Origin: Ferrimonas kyonanensis DSM 18153
Lineage (GTDB): Bacteria > Pseudomonadota > Gammaproteobacteria > Enterobacterales > Shewanellaceae
DNA: 64,000 bases
Assembly (NCBI RefSeq): GCF_000425405.1
Contig: NZ_AUDJ01000001.1
Span: 1-64,000 of the forward strand
Direction: 5' to 3'
The position numbers were made by a program, and so were the translations under genes. Positions 8,690 to 19,084 of the stretch are shown here, piece by piece. The notes beneath the pieces are model-generated. The model was given only the letters and a program-made list of their open reading frames with translations. It did not search any database and was not told where the DNA came from. Each line of letters begins with the position of its first letter. Position 1 is the stretch's first letter.

Positions 8690-10221
8690 TGTTTGAACTG
8701 ACTCTCAAGCCCGGTACGCTGACCCTGACCCAGCTGCGTCATGTGGATCTGCATGGGGTAAAACTGACCCTGGACGCTGGCGCTTATACCGCCATTGATC
8801 GCAGTGCCGCCATGGTGCAGCAGGTGATTGATGAAGACCGGGTGGTGTACGGCATCAACACCGGCTTTGGCTTACTGGCCAACACCCGCATCGAAAAAGA
8901 CGATTTGGCGTTGTTGCAACGCTCCATCGTGCTGTCCCACGCCGCCGGTACCGGCGAACCCATGAGCGACAGTGCCGTGCGGTTGATGATGGTGCTGAAA
9001 ATTAACTCCCTGGCGCGGGGCTTTTCCGGCATTCGCCGTGAGGTGATCGATGCGCTCATTGCCTTGGTGAATGCCGAGGTGTACCCCATCGTGCCGGAAA
9101 AGGGTTCGGTGGGTGCCTCCGGGGACCTGGCGCCGTTGTCGCACATGGTGCTGCCGCTGTTGGGTGAGGGCGAGGTGCGTTATCACGGCGAAGTGATCGA
9201 TGCCAAGACCGGCCTGATCAAGGCTGGGCTGGCGCCGATGTCACTGGCGCCGAAAGAGGGGTTGGCGTTGCTCAATGGCACCCAGGCCTCTACGGCACTG
9301 GCCCTGCAGGGGTTGTTCCGCGCCGAAGACCTGTGGGCCGGCGCCAGTGTGGTCGGCGCCATGAGCGTCGAGGCCGCCCTGGGCAGCCGTCGTCCTTTCG
9401 ATGCCCGCATTCACGAAGTGCGTGGTCAACAAGGCCAGATCGATTCGGCGGCGGTATTCCGCTTCCTGTTGGAAGACAACTCCGAGTTGGGAGACAGCCA
9501 TGCCGGCTGTGAAAAAGTGCAGGACCCCTACTCCCTGCGCTGTCAGCCCCAGGTGATGGGGGCCTGTCTGACCCAGATTCGCCAGGCGGCAGAGGTGTTG
9601 TTGGTGGAGTCTAACGGGGTTACCGATAATCCGCTGGTGTTTGCCGCCGAGGGCGACATCATCTCCGGGGGGAACTTCCATGCCGAGCCGGTGGCCATGG
9701 CGGCCGACAATCTGGCCCTCGCCATCAGTGAGATTGGCGCGTTGGCGGAGCGTCGCATCGCTCTGCTGATCGACCGCAACCTGTCTGGTTTGCCACCGTT
9801 TTTGGTGGACAACGGCGGGGTCAACTCGGGCTTTATGATTGCCCAGGTCACCGCGGCGGCCCTGGCCAGCGAGAACAAATCTTTGGCTCACCCGGCCTCG
9901 GTGGACAGTTTGCCCACCTCCGCCAACCAGGAGGATCATGTCTCCATGGCCACCTTCGCGGCGCGGCGGTTGCGAGAGATGGCGGACAACAGCCGAGGCG
10001 TACTGGCCGTGGAGTTGTTGGCGGCGGCCCAGGGGCTGGACTTCCGCACGCCGCTGCGGGCCAGCAAGCCGGTAGAGAGTGCCAAGCAGCAACTGCGTCA
10101 GCGGGTCAGTTTTTACGACAAAGACCGCTATTTCGCTCCGGACATCACCGAAGCTACGGCACTGTTGCACCGAGCCAGCTACAATAGCTTATTGCCGGGC
10201 GGCATCCTGCCAAGCTTGTAA
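8689..10221 (+). CDS. hutH: histidine ammonia-lyase
   Basis: A 510-residue member of the aromatic ammonia-lyase family that deaminates histidine to urocanate. The Ala-Ser-Gly that forms the MIO prosthetic group lies in [14 protein letters not shown] (about residues 140-153). Other conserved blocks are [16 protein letters not shown] and the region QEDHVSM. The ATG at 8689 overlaps the hutU stop and has TTGGAGGAGAA upstream. The last gene of the hutC-hutU-hutH operon; a strong terminator follows. Confidence 0.97.
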   Translation: MFELTLKPGTLTLTQLRHVDLHGVKLTLDAGAYTAIDRSAAMVQQVIDEDRVVYGINTGFGLLANTRIEKDDLALLQRSIVLSHAAGTGEPMSDSAVRLMMVLKINSLARGFSGIRREVIDALIALVNAEVYPIVPEKGSVGASGDLAPLSHMVLPLLGEGEVRYHGEVIDAKTGLIKAGLAPMSLAPKEGLALLNGTQASTALALQGLFRAEDLWAGASVVGAMSVEAALGSRRPFDARIHEVRGQQGQIDSAAVFRFLLEDNSELGDSHAGCEKVQDPYSLRCQPQVMGACLTQIRQAAEVLLVESNGVTDNPLVFAAEGDIISGGNFHAEPVAMAADNLALAISEIGALAERRIALLIDRNLSGLPPFLVDNGGVNSGFMIAQVTAAALASENKSLAHPASVDSLPTSANQEDHVSMATFAARRLREMADNSRGVLAVELLAAAQGLDFRTPLRASKPVESAKQQLRQRVSFYDKDRYFAPDITEATALLHRASYNSLLPGGILPSL

Positions 10222-10248
10222 TAGCTAAGTAGCTCAATGCGATACATC

Positions 10249-10274
10249 AAGCCCTGCTCATGCAGGGCTTTTTT
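10249..10274 (+). terminator. rho-independent terminator of the hut operon
   Basis: A 9-bp stem AAGCCCTGC / GCAGGGCTT with a TCAT loop and a T run follows hutH. Confidence 0.92.
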
Positions 10275-10345
10275 CTGTGCGGGCTTGTCAGTATCCTGAA
10301 CCCCTATAATGGGCGGCGCCTACCTTTTCGCAGACTGGAATTATT

Positions 10346-11623
10346 GTGGAACAAGAGATTAAGAACGAGATGCGCCACTGGCTGGCCGAGTGGATGACCA
10401 AGATGGACATTCCTACCAAAGGGGATGACCTGTTGACGGTAGGCATCATTGCCACTGTGGCGTTGATCACCGCTTTTGTGGTGTACAGCCTCTTTATCCG
10501 GATTCTGGTGCACGGTACCCGCCGGGTGATTGAACGCAGCAATACCACCTGGGCATTGCCGGTGAAGCAGCATCGGGTGTTGGAGAAGCTGGCTCAGATT
10601 GCGCCGTTGGTGGTGCTGGATCTGTTCACTCCCATGATGTTGAATCTGTGGCCATTCTGGGAAGACATGGCCTCCAGGTTGCTGGAATTGACCATGTTGG
10701 TGATGTCGATTCGGGTTCTGTACGCCTGCCTGGATACGGTCAGGATGGTGGCATCGACGCGACCCGAAGGGCGGCGGCTGCCGGTACAGAGTATCGTTCA
10801 GCTAACCAAGCTGTTCCTGTTCATTGTCGCCTTGATCCTGTTTATCGGCATCATGCTGGATAAATCGCCGCTGTATCTGCTGTCCGGCTTGGGTGTTGCC
10901 ACCGGTTTGGTGATGTTGGTGTTTCGCGACACCATCTTGGGTTTTGTGGCTGGCATTCAGCTGGCGGCGAACCGCATGGTCAGCCCTGGAGACTGGATCG
11001 AGATGTCCAAGTACGGGGCCGATGGCGAAGTGGTGGAGGTAACGCTGACCACGGTCAAGGTGCAGAATTGGGACAAAACCATCACCATGATCCCCGCGTA
11101 CGCGCTGACCACCGATGCCTTTCGAAACTGGCGTGGCATGCAGGAGTCTGGTGGGCGTCGCATTAAGCGGGCGGTGAATCTGGATGTGAATTCGATCCGT
11201 TTCGTGGATGAGCCGCTGCTGGCTCAGTTGCAACGCATAGAGTTGCTGCAACCCTACCTGGAGCAGAAGTTGGCGGAGTTGAAGCAGGCGAATCTGGGTC
11301 ACAAGGATATGGCGATGACGGTCAATGGCCGCCGCATGACCAACCTGGGGTGTTTGCGCGCGTACCTGGATGCCTACCTGAATGCCCACCCCCAGCTGAC
11401 GCCGGAGATGACCATGATGGTGCGACAACTGGCGCCCTCAGAGTTGGGACTGCCGCTGGAACTGTATTGCTTTACCAACGACACCCGTTGGGCGGTGTAC
11501 GAAGGCATTCAGGCGGACATCTTTGACCACCTGTTTGCCATTCTTCCTGAGTTTGAGCTGCGGCCGATGCAGCGCCCCAGCGGCCTGGATTTTGCCGCGC
11601 TGACGCCGGCTCACGCCGAATAG
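10346..11623 (+). CDS. ybdG: YbdG-type mechanosensitive ion channel (MscS family)
   Basis: A 425-residue inner-membrane MscS-superfamily protein, close in length and sequence blocks to E. coli YbdG (MscM). Several hydrophobic segments occupy residues ~28-185, ending in the pore-lining LSGLGVATGLVMLVFRDTILG segment (key part GLVMLVFRDTILG). The soluble domain follows, with GDWIEMSKYGADGEV, TTVKVQNWDKT, GGRRIKRAVNLDV and QADIFDHLFAILPEF. It protects against osmotic downshock or tunes small conductances. The start is GTG with weak GGAA upstream. The 3' end overlaps the convergent acyltransferase gene by 13 bases. Confidence 0.88.
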   Translation: MEQEIKNEMRHWLAEWMTKMDIPTKGDDLLTVGIIATVALITAFVVYSLFIRILVHGTRRVIERSNTTWALPVKQHRVLEKLAQIAPLVVLDLFTPMMLNLWPFWEDMASRLLELTMLVMSIRVLYACLDTVRMVASTRPEGRRLPVQSIVQLTKLFLFIVALILFIGIMLDKSPLYLLSGLGVATGLVMLVFRDTILGFVAGIQLAANRMVSPGDWIEMSKYGADGEVVEVTLTTVKVQNWDKTITMIPAYALTTDAFRNWRGMQESGGRRIKRAVNLDVNSIRFVDEPLLAQLQRIELLQPYLEQKLAELKQANLGHKDMAMTVNGRRMTNLGCLRAYLDAYLNAHPQLTPEMTMMVRQLAPSELGLPLELYCFTNDTRWAVYEGIQADIFDHLFAILPEFELRPMQRPSGLDFAALTPAHAE

Positions 11624-12162
11624 CGCGGTACTGGCTGCGGGTACTTGCCATGGATGGCGCGGAAAAAATCGAGCATGGTGTTCATGTCGGCAGCCATGTC
11701 GTCGCCGGGAACCAGCGGCTCTCGAATGATCACCGTCTTGGACTTAAAGTCCAGTCCGGCGCAGTAGATGGGAACCTGGGCCTGTTTGGCGATGTGGTAG
11801 AAGCCGGTTTTCCAGCGTGTGACCGGCTTGCGGGTGCCTTCAGGCGCCAGTGCCAGAATGAAGTTCTCCTGGGTGGCGAACAGCTCGACGGCGGTATTCA
11901 CCAGATTGTTCTGCTTACCCCGGTTGACTGGAAAGCCCCCCAGCGCCCGGAATAACCACCCCAGTGGCCAGCGGAACAGCTGGTGCTTGCCGATGAAGTT
12001 GGCGTTCATTCCTAACGCCCACTGGGCCAGGATGCCGATGGGGAAATCCCAGTTGCTGGTATGGGGGCCAACAATGATGATGTGCCGGCCGGTGGCAGGG
12101 ATTCGGCCTTGTATCGACCAGCCCAGGCGCTTAAGCAGCCAGGCCGAGATGCGGTGTGTCAT
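11611..12162 (-). CDS. PlsC-like 1-acyl-glycerol-3-phosphate acyltransferase family protein
   Basis: A short acyltransferase of about 183 residues. It carries the H-x4-D motif (HTSNWD, about residues 34-39), GGFPVNRG and the EGTRK motif (about residue 115), as in the GPAT/AGPAT family. It probably transfers acyl chains to a lysophospholipid or similar acceptor at the inner membrane; the substrate is not assignable. The ATG at 12162 is chosen; the frame also offers TTG at 12189, and neither has a clear ribosome site. The end overlaps the convergent ybdG by 13 bases. Confidence 0.75.
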   Translation of the reverse strand: MTHRISAWLLKRLGWSIQGRIPATGRHIIIVGPHTSNWDFPIGILAQWALGMNANFIGKHQLFRWPLGWLFRALGGFPVNRGKQNNLVNTAVELFATQENFILALAPEGTRKPVTRWKTGFYHIAKQAQVPIYCAGLDFKSKTVIIREPLVPGDDMAADMNTMLDFFRAIHGKYPQPVPRYSA

Positions 12163-12291
12163 AGTGATTGATCTGTGTGTATCGAGCAATGGAGTAAGTA
12201 TACCAACCCCGGCGTTTCAGAGTGGCAATCGCTGTTGTTAAAGCCAGCAGTTAAACTGAATCAATACTCCAAAAAACTAAGGAAGGTGATT

Positions 12292-12705
12292 ATGAGGTGG
12301 CTTTTGGTCTTGATCGGGTTACTGATCAGCCCTTTGACCCTGGCTTCTGAGGCGGACATTCGGGCGGTGCTGGCTCAGCAACAAGCCGCGTGGAACCGGG
12401 CCGACATCGAGGGCTACATGCAGGGGTACTGGCACAGTGAGCAGCTGCGCTTTGTCTCCAGTGGCAAGATCAAGTACGGCTGGGATAACACCCTTAAAGG
12501 GTATCAAGCGCGTTACCCCGATGCCGCGACCATGGGCAAGCTGTTGTTTGAGCTGGAAACGGTGCAGATGTTGTCAGAAGACGCGGCCCTGGTGGTGGGC
12601 CGCTGGCAGCTACTGCGAAAGAAAGATCAGCCCGCGGGAGAGTTTACCCTGATCTTCAAAAAGATAGGGGACGACTGGCGCATCGTCCACGACCACACCA
12701 GTTAG
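12292..12705 (+). CDS. secreted SnoaL-like (DUF4440-type) protein
   Basis: A 137-residue protein with an N-terminal signal peptide (MRWLLVLIGLLISPLTLAS, cleavage near residue 19). A cone-shaped NTF2/SnoaL-like fold follows: VLAQQQAAWNRADIEGYMQGY at the start and FTLIFKKIGDDWRIVHDHTS at the end are typical of the DUF4440/COG4319 group. The ligand or reaction is unknown; the protein is likely periplasmic. GGAAGG is seven bases before the ATG. The stop overlaps the convergent transporter gene by four bases. Confidence 0.78.
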   Translation: MRWLLVLIGLLISPLTLASEADIRAVLAQQQAAWNRADIEGYMQGYWHSEQLRFVSSGKIKYGWDNTLKGYQARYPDAATMGKLLFELETVQMLSEDAALVVGRWQLLRKKDQPAGEFTLIFKKIGDDWRIVHDHTS

Positions 12706-13523
12706 TGCTCATGCTCGTGGTCAGCTTGATCCGATTCTGATTGTGGGTCGTGGCCAAGGTGTACCTCGGAGGCATCGTGCAGGTGTTCACCGGCTTCGCT
12801 GTGGCCGTGGTCCGGATGGGCCGCCATCAGCAGCACCAGGAACAGCAGTCCCAGGCCACCCCCAATCCAGTGACTGGAGTGCAGTTTGGGCAGACCGCTG
12901 TGCTCATGCTCATGGTGGTGGCCGTGGTGCTCATGGGGGCGGTGCCACAACACGTGCAGAATGGAACCGGTGACAAACGCCTGCAGGTATACCACGTGGC
13001 TGGCGGTCATGGTCAGTAGCAACTCTGGCCCCATCACATAGCCAATGATGGTGGTGACCATCATCAGTCCCAACACCGAGGCGGCGATCAGACGGCCGTA
13101 GGCCGGGCGCAATAGCCACCATACCGCCAGGCCCGCTGGCATGCGATGCAGTATGATACCAAACGCCAGCAGCAGTGGCCCCTGGGCATTGGAGGCCATA
13201 AACAGGGCGCTGCCATCGGTGACCGAGTGCAACAGCAGGCCGCCGATCCCCAGAGTTACCGTCAGATTGTGGGCAAAGGCCGAGTGGCGTTTAAACAGTT
13301 TTTCTGTCAGCGTCGGGCCGAACAATCCCAGGGCAATAAAGCCCAATGCGGCAGCGCCGCCCAGGCGGACCACCTGCGGCAAAATATCAAACAACACCAG
13401 TCCGCCGAGAGACACCATCACGAAGGCGCCGATGGCGGTGATGATGCCTCGTTGTTTACGCAGGCCGTGATGCAGAATGGGGCCGACTGCCAAGATCAGC
13501 AGGCTGGCGATTAAATAGTTCAT
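12702..13523 (-). CDS. histidine-rich ZIP-like membrane metal transporter
   Basis: About 273 residues with seven or so hydrophobic segments. It has two ZIP-like helix signatures, HSVTDGSALF and HRMPAGLAVWW, resembling the HNFxDG and HExPH metal-site helices of ZIP transporters. There is a His-rich cytoplasmic or periplasmic stretch (HEHHGHHHEHEH, about residue 205) and a second His/Asp/Glu-rich tail that ends HEHEH. This suggests divalent metal movement or binding (Zn, Fe, Ni or Mn cannot be separated). ATG at 13523 is preferred over TTG at 13541. A Fur-like box covers this start codon. Confidence 0.65.
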   Translation of the reverse strand: MNYLIASLLILAVGPILHHGLRKQRGIITAIGAFVMVSLGGLVLFDILPQVVRLGGAAALGFIALGLFGPTLTEKLFKRHSAFAHNLTVTLGIGGLLLHSVTDGSALFMASNAQGPLLLAFGIILHRMPAGLAVWWLLRPAYGRLIAASVLGLMMVTTIIGYVMGPELLLTMTASHVVYLQAFVTGSILHVLWHRPHEHHGHHHEHEHSGLPKLHSSHWIGGGLGLLFLVLLMAAHPDHGHSEAGEHLHDASEVHLGHDPQSESDQADHEHEH

Positions 13524-13539
13524 AATGATAATTGTTCTC
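13521..13539. promoter_or_regulatory. Fur-like box over the start of the ZIP-like gene
   Basis: CATAATGATAATTGTTCTC matches the 19-bp Fur consensus (GATAATGATAATCATTATC) at 14 positions, including an uninterrupted ATAATGATAAT. It overlaps the ATG of the minus-strand metal transporter, a plausible repressor position. The match is by eye; a Zur or Mur-type regulator is also possible. Confidence 0.5.
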
Positions 13540-13661
13540 AATTGGGAGGCGTACGTTACCTCGTCGTCCCAATGCTGTCCAGCGGGGAATGCGGAAAATT
13601 ATACCCGCAATCGCCTTCAGATGCAGACCGGGTGGTTTTCATGGTCTGCCAGTGGCAAGTT

Positions 13662-14810
13662 CTACAAGTAGTTGGTTAGTTCCAGCTTATGGTCACGGGG
13701 ATCAATCGCTTTCAGAATGTGGTCGTTGTAGCGTTCCAGCTCAATTTCATTGGGCATGATGTGGGTCTGCGTCTTGAGGTTGTAGACCACCTTCACCAAC
13801 GGTTTGGTGGGTTTACGGTTTTCCGTTTCCATCACGATGCCGACCCGGCCGCTGCTGAGTTCCACCATGCAGCCATTGGGGTAGACGCCCAGGCATTGGA
13901 TGAATTTCACCACCAGGTTTTTATCCAGGCCGTTGGGGGTCATTCCCAGCAGGCGCTTGAGTGCCAGGGTGGGTGCCATGCCTTTGTGGTAAACCCGGTC
14001 GGCGGTCATGGCGTCGTAAATGTCACAAATCGCCACCATGCGACCGGCCATGGTGATCTGTTCGCCCTTTAACCCTTGCGGGTAGCCGGTTCCGTCGAGT
14101 TTCTCGTGGTGCATGGCGGCCACATCCAGGCTGACCTTGCTGATGCCAGGGGTGGACGAGATGATCTGGCGGCTGTGTTCGGCATGGGTTTTCATCACCT
14201 CAAACTCCTCCGGGGTCAACTTGCCGGGCTTGTTGAGGATGGCTTCGGGAATGCGGATTTTGCCGATGTCGTGCAGCAGCGAGCCGACGCACAGTTGATG
14301 CAGGGTGGTGCCGCTGATGCCCAGTGCTCGAGCAAACAGGGTCATCAGGATGGTAACCCCCAGCGAGTGTTCCAGCAGGTAGTCGTCTTTGTCTTTGATC
14401 AGTCGCAGACAGGCCAGTGCACTCTGGTTGCGAAATATACTGCCGATGAATTCGTCGGCCATGATGTTAACCGGCTGCAGATCCAGCTGTTGCCCCAATT
14501 TCACGTCGGACATCAGTCGCGACTGCAGCTGTTTGGCTTGGGTCAGCAGTTTCTTGGCTTTGGGCAGTTCGCTTTTCAGGCTGTCTTTTGCCGGAGTCTT
14601 AGCCGCGACTGGTTGGGGCTTGCTGACGGTGGGGGCGCGTTTGGATTTGCTCGGGTCGATGACAATTCGCTCGACGCCAAGGTTGCGCAACATCCCCAGG
14701 GTGGAGGGATCCTTGATGTAGCCCTTTTGAACCATCGACAACTTCGGGTGGTCGGGAATGCTCTCGACATACATCCCTAACGCAAGTTGGTCAATCGTAA
14801 TGATTTTCAT
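13662..14810 (-). CDS. HD-GYP domain c-di-GMP phosphodiesterase
   Basis: A 382-residue cytoplasmic protein with an N-terminal DUF3391-like region (about residues 1-60: KIITIDQLALGMYVESI). A low-complexity Lys/Pro/Ala linker follows, then an HD-GYP domain (about 145-310). The HD pair is in LLHDIGKIRIPE and the GYP element in HHEKLDGTGYPQGL, both intact, so it should cleave cyclic di-GMP. It is divergent from a GGDEF protein across a 359-base spacer, so opposing enzymes share a control region. Confidence 0.9.
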   Translation of the reverse strand: MKIITIDQLALGMYVESIPDHPKLSMVQKGYIKDPSTLGMLRNLGVERIVIDPSKSKRAPTVSKPQPVAAKTPAKDSLKSELPKAKKLLTQAKQLQSRLMSDVKLGQQLDLQPVNIMADEFIGSIFRNQSALACLRLIKDKDDYLLEHSLGVTILMTLFARALGISGTTLHQLCVGSLLHDIGKIRIPEAILNKPGKLTPEEFEVMKTHAEHSRQIISSTPGISKVSLDVAAMHHEKLDGTGYPQGLKGEQITMAGRMVAICDIYDAMTADRVYHKGMAPTLALKRLLGMTPNGLDKNLVVKFIQCLGVYPNGCMVELSSGRVGIVMETENRKPTKPLVKVVYNLKTQTHIMPNEIELERYNDHILKAIDPRDHKLELTNYL

Positions 14811-15169
14811 CGTTGTGATAGTTGTCTTCTTTAGTTGTTCGGGAATGTGATCCGCGCCACCTTCTGTCGGCTAACCTTAACTACTTCTTTATGAATATCA
14901 ACACCCACATGACTGTTTAATATGTGTTTGTAATACCACTAAGTTAGCGATACAGAAGCCTGACTCATTATTATCCATTGCCGCAGTGAAAAAAATGGGT
15001 AGACGCTCATATTTTGCCGACAAATCCGAACAATTATCGATTTTAAATTCTGAGCAAGATGTTGTGTTATGGCGTATTTTTAATGAAGGTTAGCGTCGAG
15101 TTTATGGCATGCCTCAGTGTGCATCAGGGAGAGTGATGGCGGGGGTTCGGCAATCAGGGAGGGGTTGGG
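14811..15169. other. AT-rich divergent spacer between HD-GYP and GGDEF genes
   Basis: This 359-base AT-rich stretch must carry promoters for both flanking genes. It contains one short plus-strand frame, 14995-15093 (32 codons, MGRRSYFADKSEQLSILNSE...), with no convincing ribosome site. It is too weak to call as a gene. No hairpin terminator or obvious operator is seen. Confidence 0.5.
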
Positions 15170-16174
15170 ATGCAACTGCAGGACGTCAAAATACTCCCGG
15201 TGCTGGAGTCCCATGCACAGAAGCAGTGGCAGCACCTGCTGGAGATGCTCAGCCAGGTGACGGGAATGCCCGGAGCCTACCTGTCCCGCTGCAGCAGTCA
15301 GCAGATGCAGATTTTGTCGACCAACCACGGTTGCCCACCCGCCACCCAGGCCGGAGAACAGTTTCCCATCTTGGATCTTTATTGCGAGCAGGTGATGAGC
15401 TCGGGTGAACACCTGGCGGTGGATGATGCCTGGCGGGATCCGAAATGGGCCCATGGCCGCGAGACCCGGGCCGGGATCATCAGCTACCTGGGGCTGCCGG
15501 TTCGCCAGCTCAATGGCTTCCTGTTTGGCACTTTGTGCATCTATGACACTCAGCCCAGGGAGCATTGTCACCAGTGGCTGGCATTGATGCAGTCGGTGGT
15601 GAACATCATCGAGTCGGATCTGAGTCTGTTGGAGGTGGGTAAGGCCCTGGCTACAGAGAGCATGACCGACCCTCTCACCGGCCTTTACAACCGCCGCGGT
15701 ATGGAAGCGCGCCTGGATGAGCTGTTGTCACTGGGGCGGCGTCTGGCTTCCAAGTCGCCGGGCAAACTGGTGCTGGGGATGATGATGATGGACATCGATC
15801 ATTTCAAGCGGGTCAATGACACCTTTGGCCACATCGTTGGCGATCAGTTATTGCAGCACTTCTCCGCCCTGCTGACCGACAATGTCCGCTGTGAGGACAT
15901 GGCGGTGCGCTGGGGTGGGGAGGAGTTTATGCTGCTGATTCCCTGTATCGGCGCCAGGCAGTTGGCGGTGTTGGCAGAGAAGATTCGCCTGACGGTGATG
16001 GCGGCTCCATTGCCGCTGCCGGATCAACCCTTGCCCTTCACCGTCTCCATCGGCTACGGCGGCCTCAATTGCGCACACTTGTCCGGTGATGCACTGGAGC
16101 AACTGGATCAGCTGATGCTGAAGGCCAAGTCGCTGGGTCGCAACCGTTGTTATGGCCTGTCGTCGCTTGCCTGA
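15170..16174 (+). CDS. diguanylate cyclase with N-terminal GAF domain
   Basis: A 334-residue soluble protein. A GAF-like sensory domain covers residues ~15-150 (DAWRDPKWAHGRETRAGIISYLGLPVR region). A GGDEF domain follows from ~165, with TDPLTGLYNRRGMEARLDE, DIDHFKRVNDTFGH and the active-site loop RWGGEEFMLLIP (GGEEF, catalytically competent in the family). It should make cyclic di-GMP in response to a small ligand. The ATG has AGGGAGGGG upstream. The 3' end overlaps the convergent yhhL-like gene by 25 bases. Confidence 0.92.
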   Translation: MQLQDVKILPVLESHAQKQWQHLLEMLSQVTGMPGAYLSRCSSQQMQILSTNHGCPPATQAGEQFPILDLYCEQVMSSGEHLAVDDAWRDPKWAHGRETRAGIISYLGLPVRQLNGFLFGTLCIYDTQPREHCHQWLALMQSVVNIIESDLSLLEVGKALATESMTDPLTGLYNRRGMEARLDELLSLGRRLASKSPGKLVLGMMMMDIDHFKRVNDTFGHIVGDQLLQHFSALLTDNVRCEDMAVRWGGEEFMLLIPCIGARQLAVLAEKIRLTVMAAPLPLPDQPLPFTVSIGYGGLNCAHLSGDALEQLDQLMLKAKSLGRNRCYGLSSLA

Positions 16175-16401
16175 GGTCGGAAAAATTCGAACACCCCAAA
16201 CAGCAATACTCGAGCGACGGCCACCAGACCCTGGCGCTTGTAGAACAGGGTGGTCATGGCCAACGTCAGGTGGGCGGTGACGGTGACCAGCAACAGCAGG
16301 GTGATAAAGTCGCTGAGTGGCAGTGGCCACATCAGGTTGATGATCATCGCCACCCAGGCGATGGCGGTGGCACGACGGCCCCAATAGCACAACTGTTCCA
16401 T
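16150..16401 (-). CDS. yhhL: small membrane protein, DUF1145 (YhhL-like)
   Basis: An 83-residue protein with two or three hydrophobic helices (AIAWVAMIINLMWPLPLSDF and TLLLLVTVTAHLTLAMTTLFY). It matches the DUF1145 family, whose E. coli member yhhL also follows rsmD. The ATG overlaps the rsmD TGA by one base (translational coupling). Function is unknown. Confidence 0.78.
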   Translation of the reverse strand: MEQLCYWGRRATAIAWVAMIINLMWPLPLSDFITLLLLVTVTAHLTLAMTTLFYKRQGLVAVARVLLFGVFEFFRPQASDDRP

Positions 16402-17009
16402 CAGACCTCCTGCCGCTGATAGAGGCGGTAGCAGACCTGGCCGGCCTGCTTCTGCTTCAGGGGTTGCCAGTTGGCGGGTATCGCCAATGGGGCCAGATCT
16501 GTCTCGGTTTCCAAGTAGATCAGCGCGTTGTCATTCAGCCAGCCGTGCTGATCGAGACCATCGATCACCGGCTGAGCCAGGCCCTTATGGAAGGGAGGAT
16601 CGATAAACACCAGATCGTAGGTCTCGGTGGCGCTGGTCGACAACCGCTGCAGGCTGTCTCCGCAGATCACCGTGGCATTGTCTGCCCCCAAGGTGGTGAG
16701 GTTGCGCTGTAATTGGCTGGCGGCGCCTTTATCCAGTTCACACAGGGTCACGGAGGCCGCATGGCGGGACAGGGCTTCCATCCCCAGGGCGCCACTGCCG
16801 GCAAAGCAGTCCAGCACCCGAGCATTGAGGGTGTCGCCCTGCAGCCAGTTGAACAGCGTTTCACGCACCCGATCCGTAGTGGGGCGCAATCCCTGCAGGT
16901 CCGCAACCGGCAGTTTTCGGCCGCGATATTTGCCGCTAATTATGCGGACCTGACCGCCGTTGCCGGCCGTCGATGTGCGGGATTTGGGGTTTCGTGAGCC
17001 TCTGGCCAT
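16401..17009 (-). CDS. rsmD: 16S rRNA (guanine966-N2)-methyltransferase
   Basis: A 202-residue SAM-dependent methyltransferase. It has RIISGKYRGRKL near the N terminus, the SAM-binding loop VLDCFAGSGALGMEALSR and the catalytic FIDPPF motif (DPPY type). The ATG at 17009 with GAGGAATC upstream is chosen over a longer frame to 17090. It is divergent from ftsY, the classical gammaproteobacterial arrangement. Confidence 0.95.
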   Translation of the reverse strand: MARGSRNPKSRTSTAGNGGQVRIISGKYRGRKLPVADLQGLRPTTDRVRETLFNWLQGDTLNARVLDCFAGSGALGMEALSRHAASVTLCELDKGAASQLQRNLTTLGADNATVICGDSLQRLSTSATETYDLVFIDPPFHKGLAQPVIDGLDQHGWLNDNALIYLETETDLAPLAIPANWQPLKQKQAGQVCYRLYQRQEV

Positions 17010-17131
17010 GGATTCCTCGGTTTTTGCTGCGTTTCTGGTTAGACTATGGCGCTTGAAAAACTCGCTATTGTAACAGGGGCCAGGCCCCAAGTATCTAGGG
17101 CGAGCCCCAATGATCAGTAAAGGTTTTGAAG

Positions 17132-18403
<1,272 letters not shown>

Positions 18404-18406
18404 TTC

Positions 18407-19084
18407 ATGATTCGCTTCGAGCAGGTCAGCAAGGTCTACAGTGGCGGCTTCCAGGCCCTGAACCGGGTCAACTTCAGTGTTGACCCCGGTGAAATGGCAT
18501 TTCTGACCGGCCACAGCGGCGCCGGCAAAAGTACCCTGCTGAAGCTGATCACAGCCATTGAGAAACCCACCACCGGCAAGGTGTGGGTGCATGGCCATGA
18601 CATCGGCAAGCTGGCCCGCTCGAAAGTGCCGTTTTTGCGCCGCGAGATTGGCATCATCTTTCAGGATCACAACCTGTTGATGGATAAGTCGGTAAAGGAC
18701 AACGTGGCCCTGCCGCTGCTGATTGAAGGCTTCAGTGGCAGTGAAATCGATAAGCGGGTCGGGGCGGCCTTGGATCTGGTGGGGCTGGGGGACAAGCTCA
18801 ACTACTACCCCATGCATCTGTCCGGCGGCGAACAACAGCGGGTCGGCATCGCCCGTGCCATCGTCACCAAGCCCAAACTGCTGCTAGCGGATGAGCCCAC
18901 CGGTAACCTGGATCCCAAGTTGTCGGTGGAGATCATGCGCCTGTTCGAGACCTTTAACCGAGCCGGTACCACGGTGCTGATCGCCACCCACGATCTTGGC
19001 CTGATTGCCAGGATGCGTTACCGCACCCTGACTCTGCGTAACGGCGCCATGATCAGTGAAGCCTATCAGGGAGCCGAGTTATGA
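18407..19084 (+). CDS. ftsE: cell division ATP-binding protein FtsE
   Basis: A 225-residue ABC ATPase that with FtsX links the Z-ring to septal murein hydrolase activation. Walker A is GHSGAGKST, signature LSGGEQQRVGIARA, Walker B LLLADEPTGNLD and switch His ATHD. It starts three bases after ftsY with AGGAAACAGGA as ribosome site, and its end overlaps ftsX by four bases (ATGA). EnvC, the FtsEX-controlled activator, is encoded in the same window (23279-24424). Confidence 0.97.
   Translation: MIRFEQVSKVYSGGFQALNRVNFSVDPGEMAFLTGHSGAGKSTLLKLITAIEKPTTGKVWVHGHDIGKLARSKVPFLRREIGIIFQDHNLLMDKSVKDNVALPLLIEGFSGSEIDKRVGAALDLVGLGDKLNYYPMHLSGGEQQRVGIARAIVTKPKLLLADEPTGNLDPKLSVEIMRLFETFNRAGTTVLIATHDLGLIARMRYRTLTLRNGAMISEAYQGAEL

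Noticed and set aside
9241-10170. Minus-strand 309-codon ORF opposite hutH
   Set aside because: It is a shadow of the well-supported hutH gene, with no ribosome site or family features.
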